A program made the position numbers and the translations under genes. Under the pieces are notes generated by a model. The model was not told the DNA's origin. It did not search any database and was given only the letters and a program-made list of their open reading frames with translations. Below are positions 1 to 11,703 of a stretch of DNA of 64,000 bases, piece after piece. Within the stretch, counting starts at the first letter, position 1. The number at the start of each line of letters is the position of its first letter. Where the stretch lies: contig NC_012879.2 of assembly GCF_000003195.3 (NCBI RefSeq), forward strand, positions 21,734,844 to 21,798,843, written 5' to 3'. The DNA comes from Sorghum bicolor (lineage: Eukaryota; Streptophyta; Magnoliopsida; Poales; Poaceae).

Positions 1-463
1 GCCACTTGAATTTAATATAGGTGACTATGTATACCTCAAGGTTACGCCAATGAAGAAAGTTCAGCGTTTCCGAGTTCGAAGCAAGTTTGCACCCAGATAT
101 GTGGGACCATATCAGTTACTGGAAAGAAAAGGCCATGTAGCCTACAAGATTCAGTTACCTGAAGAGTTGAGTTCAATCTTTCCAGTCTTTCATGTGTCCC
201 AGCTACGTAAATGTTTGAAAGTACCTGAGCAAAGGATTGAACCCTGAGGAATCAAAATAAAGGTAGACTTAGAGTATAAAGAGCAGCCAGTGGGAATCGT
301 AGATACCAAGGAACGAGTAACCCGAAACAGAGTTGTCAAAACATATAAGGTGGTGTGGAGTCATGATGATGATAGGGATGCCACCTGGGAAACCGAGGAT
401 TACCTGAAAACAGTTTATCCAAAATTTCATAAGAAATGGTTAGTAACCCAAATCTCGGGATGA
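1..463 (+). pseudogene. Tekay-like Gypsy pol, 3' end (integrase C-terminus and chromodomain)
   Basis: This is the last part of a chromovirus polyprotein, read in the frame beginning at base 2. It opens with the integrase C-terminal motif GDYVYLKV, continues through KFAPRYVGPYQ and FPVFHVSQLRK, and then enters a chromodomain with the aromatic residues expected in YKVVW and ATWE. The chromodomain is known to steer integration to chromatin marks. A TGA at 245-247 interrupts the frame between the integrase tail and the chromodomain, after which reading stays open to the natural TGA at 461-463. The upstream pol lies outside the window. A polypurine tract and an LTR follow at once, so this is the 3' end of element T. 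Family placement is secure from the chromodomain position; the nonsense codon makes it a pseudogene. Confidence 0.9.
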
Positions 464-470
464 GATTTCC

Positions 471-486
471 CTAAGGGGGGAAGGGC
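471..486 (+). other. Polypurine tract of element T
   Basis: The purine-rich run CTAAGGGGGGAAGGGC directly abuts the LTR start at 487. This is the usual plus-strand priming site of an LTR retrotransposon. Confidence 0.85.
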
Positions 487-3400
487 TATAACACCCTAGG
501 TGTTAAGCATGCACTTAGTCTCATCAAAACATTCATAAGCATTCTCATCAAGCATAGAATCACATGAGCATGTCATCCATTCAAAGTGTGATTTTATGTG
601 CTTTATTTTGTGTGAATTAAATGTGTTAAAAATATTATGCTTGCTTCTAAAATTGTAAAATATTCAAATTAGGTTGAATTGTGTGCAAAAAGGCATAAGA
701 GTATTTTTGTGAAATTTTTGGAGCCATAAGATTTGAGAAATGGAATTTATATAAAAATCCCTAAAATGAATTTATTTAAAAACCTAGAACTAGTTTTAAT
801 CTGTGATTCAAATTCTATTTGGAATTTGGCCTTGCTTATTAAAACAAAGTTGTAGGGTTTTTGTTTTGGAACAACTTTTATTTTGGGAGAAAAAGGTAAA
901 AGTGATTTTTAAATAGTCCAAATAAATTTAGAAAGAATTTGAGAAATGAAATTCAAAAAAAAAAGAGAAAGGGGACAGGCGCTGCTGGGCCGACCCGCCT
1001 CCCTTTCGGCCCAGCCAGCAGCGCGGCCCGCTTCCCCCTCCCCTCTCTCTCCCGCGCGCTGCACCCGCCTCGCTCCACCCGGCGCCGGCCATGTGGCGGC
1101 CGTATGCCGGCGTTGGACGCGCCGCGGCCGACCGCCTTCACCTGGTCGGGACGCCGCCCCGCGCCTCCAGGCCGCTCCACTCCACTCTGTCGCCCACGCC
1201 TCCCTCTCTTCTTCCTCTGTCCGCGAGCGCAACCGCAGTCGTAGCAGCTCCGCCCACGCCATCGCCGGAAAAAGCCCCGCCGCTCACCGCCGGTCGCGCC
1301 AGAGCCTCAACCTCGACGCCAACACCACCATCGCACTCGCCTTCGCCGCGGTAAGCCGTTGCGTACGCTCTACCGAGGTGAGAAGGCGTCGTACGCCGAG
1401 AATCGCTCGCCGGAGTTGCTCCGACCTCGCCGGAGAGCTCTGCCGCGTCGGATCTCGCTAGATCCTACCTCTTTTCGCTCGCTCTTTGGCGCGTTAGGTC
1501 CGTAGTTCGATGAGGAAGCTCGGAGGAGCACTTGCGCGCGCTCTACCGCACCGGAGCAGGCTGGCCACGACGAGTAGCGCCGCCGTGCCACCATGCATGC
1601 TCGTCGGGGGTGCTCCGGTCATCCTCCGGCCGATCCAAGGGCACCCTGGGTGCGCCTCGCTGCGGGGAGCACGCTGGTGCTCACCCCGTGGCCGGAGACC
1701 TCGCCGTCGGCGAGAGCCGGCCAGCCCAAGATCGGCCGGGGTGCTGCATGGCTGACCAGTGGGTCCACGACCCCTAGAACCCACCTGTTAGTGCCTCTGC
1801 GGGTGTGGATCTGGGTGAATCCAGCGTTTTACGTTGATTTTCTTAAATAAAGATTTTCCAGAAATTGATTTAAATCTTGTAAAATCTGTATCTTGAGTTA
1901 TATGGCTCCAAAATTGGTGAAACAAATTTTGGTGCGGTCTCCGTTCTCAGATCTACAGTTTGATGTAATTGCATGTCAAGTTTGAACACCTTTTCTGTAT
2001 AAATGTATTTTATCCATGTTTTTGCTGGAATTGGAAAATGCATAGTAATCAAAATATAACTCAGAAAAATATGAAACTTGTTTTGCTGGCTTTGCATATA
2101 TGATTAGTCACTGGGAAAATTTTGCTACACAATATTTACTGAATAAATGAATTTATGGTGATTTAAATGCTTGCATGGCAGTGGTTTATGATTTTTAATA
2201 AATAAGTCGAGTATGCAATTAATTTGGAAATTTTTGTGGGTGTTTCTTATGATAATAAGCAAATTATAAAAATATGAAATCTGCTGTTTGACACATATAC
2301 CACAGTAGAGTATTTATACTTTCTTTGTGAATTAATCTTGTGATTTTTGTAGCTCAAAATAAGTGTCCAAAAATTATGAAAAATTTATGGTTCACTTTAT
2401 GTTTGACTGGTAGTCTCCTGTAATTTTTGTGGAATTTATTGATAAACATAAATGTATGCTAGTTTGGTAGGCCTAACATTGGATAAAGAAATTATGAATT
2501 GTTATATAGATTAAGTAGAATAAAAGGGGGTTTGGTGTATCTTTGAAGCATCTTTTGAGTTGGCTGGTTACACTTGAGGGCAATATGTAGAAGAGAAGGG
2601 AATAGATGCTTAGTGTGTTTACATGTTCTTGGATGATGTTGACTACCTTGAGGGCAATCATCCATGCACCATGTCATATTTATCTGGTATTCTCTCGCAT
2701 GAGCATTGCACCCCGGGCATCTCGCACTCCACTCATAAGCACCCATACATCATACAGGCTCGTAGGAGAACGAGGTGGGACCCGAGGAGCAGGAGGAAGC
2801 ACAGGAGCAGGAACCTCTGGGAGTGTCCGAGCCCGGAGAAGAGCTGCAAGAGTGTCCGGATCACAAGCCGAGCACGTTTGAGAAAGGCAAGCCCCAGAGC
2901 ATTCTAAGTCTCCCTATTCTCGTTAACTTAAATAATATATTATGCTTGTTCTACTATGTTGCATTTTAAGTGATAGGAATTGCCTGATACCGTGGATGCA
3001 TAAGTACTCCTTGATATCACCCCTTGTTTATCTACCTTGTCCTATATAGATAGGTGCGGAGTCTATGCTTAGCCTGCCTAGTCCGGTAGAAGTCGAGTGA
3101 TTTCCTGTCACCTGCGAGATATAGGTGGATACCTGCTTGATTAAGCGGTAACTGCTTTGGTAGAGAATAACCAAGTGTGGAATGAAATTTGAGATCGGGC
3201 AGGGTCTTATGGTGGTTTGACTGTAGTGCCCCTGCTTGTGTCGATTAAGGACCGATCGTTGACGGCCCTCTTGTCATGTTGAACGCATGCCCCACACTTA
3301 GCTGGAAGGATAAGTCGTTCCGACCGCGAAGCCTGAACACTATCTGGGCCGGGAGTCGAGCCGCCATGCGCTGTATTGGTGATGGTTGAGGAGAACGACG

Positions 3401-4388
3401 AGGGCGCGGCACGCAACCTTGGTATACCTTGGATACCTCGGTCGCCGGAACGGTCCTCGGGTACTGGCGGTGCCTGCCGAACCCACGAATTGGCCCTGGA
3501 TAATGTAACACGGTGATCTGTAGCTCACTTGATCAGTGAGTGTGGTTTGTGTGGGGAATACCTCTCCAGCTGGTTAGAAATCGATTCGAATCGCCATCGC
3601 TCCTGGACAGTGAGCACTTGACATGAGCCCTGTCCTCGTAGTAAGGACTATGGAACACTTGGGTTATAATGATAAATGGTTTCATGAATACTATGATGAG
3701 GTACCATCATATTACTACACTTGCTTGTAATAGTACAGGTGCAAACCTAGATAATAAGTAATGATAATATTGAACTTGAGCTAATTAAAAGAAGAAAGGT
3801 TTTTAGACTATGTTAGTGGAACAATGCTTTTATGCAAAAGTCTCAGCTACCCCACTATATAGCCTTCATGATCCTTGAAGAGTCTTTATTTTTGGTTTAT
3901 GACGGGTAAGTCTAGCTGAGTACATTCTCGTACTCAGGGTTCTACTCCCATGTTGTTTTGCAGATGGTCAAATGTACTATGGTTATTGCATCCTCTGCTT
4001 GTACCCAGCTATGGGCGATGACTAGACCAAGGGCGTTGGTCACTCTGTCTTCTCTTTTGCTTTTGTGGGAATGACCAAAACTATGGCACTGTATCAGACT
4101 AAGTTTGTGTGTGTTATTTTCGAACTATGAAGCTTCCGCTACTTGAGAACTTGGTTTGTAATAACTTTAAGCACTCCGATGTATTTGATGGATGTTTTCG
4201 AACTGGATGTAATTGTGGATGGTGACCGCTAAACTTATTACGATCTTGGCTGTATGTACGATATGTGGTTTGAAATCCTTCGAGATTTCATGGACTACCG
4301 TGATTATATGGGCTTAAGCTCGATGGTTTGACTATACAAATGGTCACTATTAGGCTTAATCTCTTATAATTTGGGCGGTTCTGTTACA
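487..4388 (+). repeat. 3' LTR of Tekay-like element T (about 3.9 kb)
   Basis: The LTR starts TATAACACCC and ends CTGTTACA. The canonical ends in this group, TGTAACA and TGTTACA, are inverted copies of each other, so the first G has mutated to A. It follows the polypurine tract directly. Its 3' part (about 3040-4250) is recognisably related, in reverse, to the LTRs of element G: both share a segment around GACGGGTAAGTCTAGCTGAG and one around ACTCCGATGTATTTGA. Many small ORFs in the GC-rich part are not supported as genes. The partner LTR and most of T lie left of the window. The bases just right of the end (GGAGT) would be the TSD, which cannot be tested here. T appears to sit in the 3' region of Copia element E. 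Confidence 0.85.
950..1780. other. GC-rich island inside the T LTR
   Basis: The flanks are AT-rich (oligo-A near 950, AT-rich after 1830), but this stretch is strongly GC- and CpG-rich. Overlapping open frames exist on both strands (for example 946-1461 plus and 909-1262 minus), none with a recognisable domain, as expected from GC content alone. An equivalent island occurs in the full-length LTR of G (57840-58450). It may hold the promoter and leader of the family, which is inference. Confidence 0.6.
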
Positions 4389-5262
4389 GGAGTAGCACAC
4401 AAAAGAGTATATCAAAATAACGAATAAAGCCAAAGCCTCTCTCTAGCCTCTAGCTCCCCCTAACTCTCATACTCACAACTCTCTCCCCCTTTGGCATCAA
4501 GCGCCAAAAACCTAAGAGACGGAGGTGGAGGCGGAGCAGTGGAGTCTCTCGGCACGGCCTCAAAGCAAACTGCAACATCTGAACCATCGGCCGTCGAGGC
4601 GGAGGAGGTGGAGTGACCCTCTGAAGCTGCACGTGCTGGCGAAGCGGTCTAGGTCTGCTCTAGAGGCGCTGAAGCTGTCACAGGCTGTGTGGACTGCTCA
4701 AGTCCTGCTGACGAGGCTGGCACAGACTCGGTCGCTGTAGCTGATGTCTCTAGCATGGTAGACGACGGTGCAAGCTGCTCAGACGACGCTACTGACGATG
4801 ACAGACACTCAGTAGTGGTGACTGGGGCCGTCAAGGCTGCAGGAGCCTGCAGAGGTGGAGGCGTAGGGTCACCAGTCAGAGCACTATAGGAGAAGCTGAG
4901 GTGCTAGTCTGTCGACGAGTCTAACACAAGCTGTGACGCTGTCGCTGACTGAGGCGTGAAACCTGAGCGGAGAGGCGTGAACTGCGGTACCTGCTCAAAG
5001 CCAGAGGAGATAGCACCCTGGGAGACCTGGTGCTGAGGCGTCGAAAACGGCTGACTCTGAGCAGGGAGCTGTAGTGGCTGCTGAGACTGACTCTGAGTCT
5101 GAGGTGCTGGAGTAGGAGGCCTGACAGACGAAGTGCCTGGTAGCTGTAACTGAGGTAGCTGGATCCCTCAGGCGGCCATAAGAGCGGCCATCATCGCTGT
5201 CTGCTGAGCTTGGAACGCAAGCTGCTGCTCCTGAAGGTCAGAAGCTATCGTTGGAGCTCATC
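4389..5262 (-). other. E: 3' spacer after the extra ORF, with PPT-like runs
   Basis: There is no sustained open frame. On the minus strand the former C-terminal coding part of the extra ORF runs into stop codons. Two polypurine-like runs are visible on the minus strand, TGATGCCAAAGGGGGAGAG (about 4482-4501) and GTTAGGGGGAGCTAG (about 4449-4463). Sireviruses are known to carry several such PPT copies before the 3' LTR. The boundary with T at 4388/4389 truncates the spacer. Confidence 0.6.
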
Positions 5263-7092
5263 CTACCTAGCCTGCATGGCTGCATTGATGGCAGCCTGGT
5301 CCCTGTCTCTCCTCGCCTGCTCCTCAGCTGCCCGCCATTGATCGGCTCTCATCCCCTCTAGTATAGCAAGCAGAGCAGGGTATGAAGCACTCGAGGAGCC
5401 TCCTGCCTCGTGGTCGTGCGTCCTCGGGGGAAGGTCTGACACTGGAGGACGATAGTCATCGTCCGAGCTGTCCGAAGCAAAGTCAAAACCCTCCTCAGCC
5501 TCTGCATCAGCAAACACCCTAATGGCGATATCCTGCTCCTCCTCAGTCTCTGGGACTGCCCTTGATCTGCGAGTGCCCCTAGGAGAAGGTGGGGGCACCA
5601 GGCCACGTGGTGCACGAGGAGGTGTTGTAGCTCTGAGGTCGTGGTGTGCTCTCAACATCTGGCTAGAGTCGTAGTGAGGGAAGACCGTGTCGGAGTCAGT
5701 CAGCTCTCTCTGTAGGTGAGCAGGAAGGGGTACTAGCCTAACACGGAGAATAAGCAAGGTGATCCAATGTGCATATGGCAACTGATGCCGTCCCCTGAAG
5801 CTCTCTGAGATAGTATCCTCGATCTCCAAGACTATCAGATCCCACAAGTCAAACGGAGTCTGAGAGAAGAGGTGAGCGACGAGCCACTGCTGAATCCGAG
5901 TGAAGCCATCTCTGTAGCCTGTCCTGGAGAGGAGTGTCTTCCTCAACACAAAGTTGAGGATCCTGGCTGGGCGTGTCAAATCTCCCACTGTCCTGCTGGA
6001 GCCCTCTCCAAAAGGCGGACGAAAACAGGAAGCCGCAAAGTCAACAGGTGGTATCTCACCACCGTGAGGACGTCGGGGAGGCTCGAAGTTCCCATAGCAT
6101 AGCTAGTGAATCCTGGTGGAGTAGGATCTCAAACCAAGTACCTCTCGGGCACGCTATGCTGTCACCCTGTAGTCAGTCCCTGCCAGTGCGTAGTGGATGT
6201 AGCTATGATCTCGAGAAACCCACACTGAAGCATAGAACTCTCTGACCCACTGCTCACAGTAAGTACCAGAGAGAGCCAGTAACTCTGGGAGGCTGTGGAG
6301 GTAGGTGAAGTACTGTCGAATGTCTGCCCCAACCACGTTGTCTAGAATCTCAAGGTCAATCACTATGTGCTCCTTGAACTGAGACTGTGAACGAACCAGT
6401 GCCTCATAGATGTCCTCCTGGACTACTGTGTAGAACCTAGCACCACTTCGGGGATCCCTAGTAGCTGGAAACCAGGTAGGAAAAGGAACGTACCGCAACT
6501 GCTGGATCTTCCTAGCTGACACAAGAGTGAGATCCCTATGAATCCTCTGGCGAGGAGCTGGAGTGCCTCGAGCTGGGGTAGCACGAGCAGCGGAGGTAGA
6601 CTGGCCCTGCGTACCAGTCCGAGGAGTGGCCTGAGTACGAGTGCGAGTCGACCTCCTGAGGGGCTGCTCCTGCTGCTGTCCCTCTATAGAACCCTATGCC
6701 TGGGCCTCAGCCTCTATCTCTATGTCCGGGTCCTCCTGAGCTGGATCTCTGACATTGATCCTGACACGCTGTCCTCCTATCATGATGGTGCCTGGAGGTG
6801 ATCCATGCATAGCCTCTGCCTCAAGAACGGCACGCCTCTGACGTGGCGTGAGATCGGCCCCAATCCTCGGGGCACCTAAGCGTCGACCTCTCTCGGCTGC
6901 CTCTGCTGCTGCTGCAACTGCCTCGGCCACCTCTGCCTCTCTGTCACTGGCCTTGCGTTTCTTGGTGGCTAACTTCTTGCCCTTGCCCTTCTCTGCCGCT
7001 GACAGGTGACGGGGAGGATCACCTCCACCATCACCTCCAGGGGAACCTCCAGCGCTGGCTGCCGGACCACTGACGTTCTTGCAACGAGCCAT
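5263..7092 (-). pseudogene. E: extra post-pol ORF (env-position ORF), broken
   Basis: One minus-strand frame runs from an ATG at 7090-7092 (MARCKNVSG) to 5263 and is cut by in-frame TAG codons at 6694-6696, 6154-6156 and 6103-6105. The N-terminal part is glycine-rich, then very basic (KGKGKKLATKKRK), then Ala/Glu-rich. A middle part of about 120 residues (KIQQLRYVPFPTWF onwards) looks globular. The C-terminal part is acidic and Ser-rich, then helical with many Ala, Arg, Glu and Gln residues, as in a coiled coil. I see no clear transmembrane segment, so calling it an envelope is not justified. The position after pol matches the third ORF of Sirevirus-type elements. The second copy of E's CACCGGAC-type motif array and a TATA-like site lie upstream, suggesting its own transcript. 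Function unknown. Confidence 0.6.
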
Positions 7093-7656
7093 CGCAAGAA
7101 CAACTGTCTGAACTAACTCCCGGCAACTGACCAACTGCTACAAGAGATCAACGTGCTGCAAGAGATATTTAGATAAGGCATACATAAGCAAACGTAGCAG
7201 CTAGAGGTGAGAGGACCCTATAGATCACACGATTAGATAAGGAACGGGCGCGAACTGCTTATGAACCGATGACAGGACATGTTACGGAAGAAATATCGCG
7301 AATGAAAACTGTCGGAGAACGCGGATCCACTCCTTGAGGTGCTATAAAGGATAAACGAAAAAGAATATTGTCAATAACAACATCCCAAACCATTTAGGCA
7401 TTAAACCAAGCACCTTGAGCGTAGGGATTAAGGAACTCACCCAAACCCTAGCTATCTCGCTGGAACCAAGTCACTGGCAAGAGAAAAGAGAAGAGGAGAA
7501 GCCGAGGGAGAGATCTGGCGCGGGTGGGAACTCTGAGGTCACCGGGAATCGATGAAGACAACAGTGGCGGTGGATCGGCGATTTTCTTAGGTCACAACGC
7601 GCGGGCGGAGTCGCGGGAGGAAAAAGAAACTGCCTGTGACCAACCCTGGGGCGCGG

Positions 7657-7940
7657 GTTATATGCGCCTGAAACAGGGTCACCGGACGCTCTTTATGTGG
7701 CACCGGACGCGTCCGGTGACCACCGAACTCATGCGCAGAGAGGTTTTCAAATCGACATGTCACCAGACGATGGCCACCGGACGCCGGCTTTAGCGTCCGG
7801 TGCCCTCGGGCACGCCTGGTGAGCACCGGACGCACCTCACCGGATGCTGCAGGGACACTATTCCTGCGTCCGGTGAGTGCAATCCTGCATACTCACCGCA
7901 CCGGACGCACCGAGACAGCGTCCGGTGCATCGTCCGGTGC
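7657..7940 (-). promoter_or_regulatory. E: internal CACCGGACGC/GCGTCCGGTG array with TATA-like site
   Basis: Between about 7678 and 7940 the short motif CACCGGACG and its reverse complement CGTCCGGTG recur about ten times in both orientations. Immediately downstream on the minus strand is GCATATAAC (7657-7665), a possible TATA box, followed by a leader to the extra-ORF ATG at 7092. The same motif array occurs in the E LTR (about 61250-61600) and in LTR F. CACCGGAC...GTCCGGTG palindromes upstream of the TATA box are established for Sirevirus LTRs; promoter activity at this internal copy is inference. Confidence 0.5.
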
Positions 7941-8450
7941 CTCTCTGAGTCCTTTTCCAACTTAGCACTACGTCCGACTTTGACCCAACCAAGTTCCAAC
8001 TTCAAGAGCACACAACTAAACACCAAGTGGAACTGGTATGAGTGACTTCTCTCAAACCCTCAAATTTTCACAAATATTTAGCCATAGGCTTAGTAGTTTT
8101 TATGAAAATAGTTCGAGAAATCACCAAGGAGCATCATATGGCCATAAAGCTAGGGGTTTGAATCACAATGAGCTTTGAATGCTCCCCCTATCTATGGACG
8201 AACATAGCGGATGCTCAAAGAATAACTGAAAAGAAACGGTCAACTAACAAGCATGCATATGATATGAGGTGAAATGCAATACTTGAAAGTAATGCTTGTC
8301 AAGTTTGATCCAAGGTTAAGCTTTTTCACACACACAAGGGGGTTATCTTAACCATGTTAGACAAGCCCTACACACAAAACTTGTTCATTTTTAGTTTTGG
8401 TATGCATGATATGCAAAGCAAAAGCTATTTACAAGTTTCAAAACACAACT
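7941..8450 (-). other. E: pol to extra-ORF spacer
   Basis: This is AT-richer non-coding sequence between the end of pol and the motif array. On the minus strand it holds two PPT-like runs, AACCCCCTTGTG reversed near 8337 being weak and ATAGGGGGAGCATTC (about 8181-8195) being clear. I see no gene in it. The 560 bases left of the motif array, 7093-7656, form the presumed leader of the extra ORF. Confidence 0.5.
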
Positions 8451-11030
8451 TTATCTATTAATGAAGTTAGAGAGATCAAGCACATTAAGTTCATTTCTCA
8501 ACATACAAAACCTAGCTTCGTCTAGGGGTTTTGTGAAGATATCCACCAATTGATTTTCCGTTCCCACATTCTCTAGAGATATGTCACCTTTAGCAACATG
8601 ATCCCTAAGGAAGTGGTGTCAGATGTCAATATGTTTTGTGCGGGTGTGTTGAACTGGGTTGTTAGCAAGTTTTACGGCACTTTCGTTGTCACACAACAAA
8701 GGTACTTTGTCTAGTACTACTTCATAGTCTAGCAAAGTTTGTTTCATGTAGAGTATTTGTGCACAACAAGCACCGGCGGCAATGTATTCCGCTTCGGCCA
8801 TTGACAAGGCAACACTATTTTGTTTCTTTGACATCCAAGAGACAAGCGATCTACCTAGGAAGTGGCACCCTCCGGATGTGCTTTTTCTATCAATCCGGCA
8901 CCTGGCATAATCCGAATCGGAATAGCCAACAAGTTGGAATCTTGCACCTTTGGGATACCACAAACCTAGGCAAGGTGTGTATTTTAGATACCTAAGAATT
9001 CTCTTGACGGCAATCAAGTGAGATTCCACAGGCATTGCTTGATATCTAGCACACATACACACACTAAACATGATATCGGGCCTAGATGCGGTGAGGTAGA
9101 GTAGACTTCCTATCATGGAGCGATAGAGAGTCTTGTCAATTGGGTTACCTCCCTCATCCAAGTCGAGATGCCCATTTGATGCCATGGGAGTCTTGATTGG
9201 CTTGCAATCCATCATCTTGAACCTCTTGAGAAGATCTTGTGTGTACTTCTCTTGAGAGATGAAGACTCCTTCCTTCATTTGCTTGACTTGAAATCCTAGG
9301 AAGAAGGATAGCTCGCCAATCATGGACATCTCAAACTCCTTGGACATCAAATCACCAAATTCCTTGCAAAAATCTTCATTAGTAGAGCCAAAAATAATAT
9401 CATCAACATAAACTTGGCAAATGAAGATTTCCCCATTCATTTTCTTGGTGAAGAGTGTTGTGTCAACTTTCCCAATCTTGAAGCCCTTCTCAATGAGGAA
9501 GTCCCTAAGCCTCTCATACCAAGCTCTAGGAGCTTGCTTGAGACCATAGAGAGCCTTGGACAACCGGTAGACATGCTTGGGGTACCTAGGGTCTTCAAAA
9601 CCGAGGGGTTGCTCAACAAAGACAAGCTCATTAATATAGCCATTCAAAAAGGCACTTTTCACATCCATTTGAAATAACTTGATATCATGACTAGATGCAT
9701 ATGCAAGTAGCATACGGATTGCTTCAAGTCTTGCCACCGGTGCAAAGGTTTCACCGAAGTCAAGACCTTCCACTTGTGAAAAACCTTTTGCCACAAGTCT
9801 TGCCTTGTTGTGCACCACTTTGCCTTGATCATCCTTCTTGTTCCGGAAGACCCACTTTGTTACAATTACTCTTGCATCTTTGGGTCGCTCTTCAAGTGTC
9901 CATACTTAGTTGCAAGAGAAGTTGTTTAACTCCTCTTGCATGGCCATGATCCAATCCGCATCACGAAGAGCTTCCTCTATAGTCTTTGGTTCATCTTCAA
10001 GAGACACAAAAGCGTGATGTTCAATAAATAAAGCATGTCTAGAACGAGTAGTTACACCACGTGATGGACTCCCGATGATGAGATCTTGAGAGTGATCTTG
10101 GAGAAGATGTGAAGTTCTTCTTGGCGCCACTTTAGGGGTTGATTGGGGAGCATCAACATCTTGTGCTTGTGCCACCGCTTGCTCATGAGTGACTTGAGTG
10201 TCTTCATGAGCATCTCTCACATCCTTGTCTTCATCCTGTGGTACATGTGAGGTGGATGGTGGCTCAATGACTTGCACATCATCATCATCTTCTTTTGGCT
10301 TGATGTCTCCCACCGGCATGTTCTTCATGGCATCCCTCAGTGGTTCACCACCTACATCATCAAGATTATCACTTGCTCCTTGGGAGCCATTAGTTTCATC
10401 AAATTCAACATTAAATGTTTCTTCAACCATGTTTGTGGCATGGTTAAAGACCCTATATGCCTTGGACTTTGATGAATAGCCAACCAAGTAGCCAATGTCA
10501 CATCTTCTTTGGAACTTTCCCAAGTGTTGGCGCTTCTTGTAGATGTAGCATTTGCACCCAAACACTCTAAAGAATGAGACATCGAGCTTCCTCCCATTGA
10601 GCAACTCATATGGTGTCTTCTCTAGGAACTTGTGAGGAAAGAGCCGGTTTGAAGCATAGCATGTGGTGTTGATTGCCTCGGCCCACATCTCCTCCGAAGT
10701 GTTGTACTCATCTAGCATTGTTCTTGCCAAGGTGATCAATGTCCGGTTCTTTCTTTCTACAACCCCATTTTGTTGTGGTGTGTATGTTGAGGAGAACTCA
10801 TGCTTGATTCCCACTTCATCACAATACTCTTCAACGTTGGTGTTGTCAAACTCTTTGCCATTGTCACTTCTAATTTTCTTGATCTTGACATCAAATTGAT
10901 ATTGGGCATTCTTTGCAAACTTCTTGAATATTGATGCAACTTTGGCCTTGTCTTGCAAGAAGAATGTCCAAGTGTACCGGGAGAAATCATCCACTATGAC
11001 CAAGCAATATTCATGCACTAAATAAATCAT
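8451..11030 (-). pseudogene. E: Copia pol, integrase core, reverse transcriptase and RNase H
   Basis: One minus-strand frame covers this stretch and is interrupted by TAA at 9906-9908 and TGA at 8619-8621. The integrase core comes first (VIVDDFSRYTW, IRSDNGKEF, PQQNGVVERKNRT, the D-D-E signature), then the Copia-type linker to the RT. The RT has DVKSAFLNG, LYGLKQAPRAWY and the catalytic YVDDIIFGS. RNase H follows (YSDSDYA, AEAEYIAA, CDNESAV) with a conserved tail ending in TAA at 8451-8453. Domain order integrase-RT-RNase H is diagnostic of Ty1/Copia. The catalytic residues I can see are present, so the two nonsense codons and upstream frame breaks are the inactivating lesions. Confidence 0.9.
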
Positions 11031-11266
11031 CCAAGACTAGCATATGTGGTTGGTCTAAATAAATCCATGTGAAGTAGCTCAAGCACTCTTGAAGTAGAGA
11101 GATAGGCCTTGGTTGGATGAGTGTTTGCAACTTGCTTGCCGGCTTGACATGCACTACAAAGCTTGTTCTTCTCAAAGGTCACATCCTTCAAACCTCTAAT
11201 CAATTCTTTCTTCATTAACTTCTTGAGGTTGCCCATTCCAACATGGGCTAACCTTCTATGCCACAA
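11027..11266 (-). pseudogene. E: pre-integrase zinc-binding region
   Basis: This frame carries the HHCC zinc-binding region that precedes Copia integrase: WHRRLAHVG with the two histidines, then CSACQAGK with the two cysteines, then ELLHMDLF, the first catalytic Asp region of the core. The frame ends at TGA after YASLG. Homology then resumes in another frame at 11030, with a short stretch around the junction that does not fit, so a small insertion or frameshift is present. Confidence 0.85.
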
Positions 11267-11350
11267 CCACCCAAGAGAAGTCTTGGTGAATAAGCAAGTC
11301 TTGACATCAACTTCATCGGATGAGAAATCAACTACATATAAGTTGTTGTG

Positions 11351-11689
11351 TCAGAAGCCTTTGAATATCACTTCATTGTCATCTTCCTTGGTCACAATTA
11401 CTTCCTTCTTCTTGAATAGGCATTCAAATCCAAGATCACAAAGTTGTCCAACCGAGAGCAAGTTAAAACTCAATGATTGCACATAGAGCACATTGGTGAT
11501 GGAGTTGTCATTTGATATAGCAACCTTTCCTAGTCCCTTGACCTTGCCTTTTGAGTTGTCACCAAATGTGATCTTCTCTTGGTTGTCAACATCTTCATCA
11601 AGAGAGGTGAACATCTGAGGATCTCCAGTCATATGTTGAGTGCAACCACTATCAATTACCCAATGTGATCCACCGGTCTTGTAGTTCAC
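11351..11689 (-). pseudogene. E: Copia aspartic protease
   Basis: The region has the Copia retropepsin signature WVIDSGCTQHMTG with catalytic Asp-Ser-Gly, followed by ITFGDNSKGKVKGLG and NVLYVQSLSFNLLSVGQLCDLG, all typical of the family. It lies in a different frame from the gag part above it (stop at 11704), so a frame break separates them. It would release mature gag and pol products from the polyprotein. It ends at a stop after VIFKGF, before the zinc-binding region in the same frame. Confidence 0.85.
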
Positions 11690-11703
11690 CTACACACAAG
11701 AGA

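Noticed and set aside
909..1784. Several overlapping ORFs of 75-171 codons on both strands
   Set aside because: They lie in the GC-rich island of the T LTR, have Arg/Ser/Pro/Ala-rich shadow composition and no domain; stop-poor GC sequence explains them.
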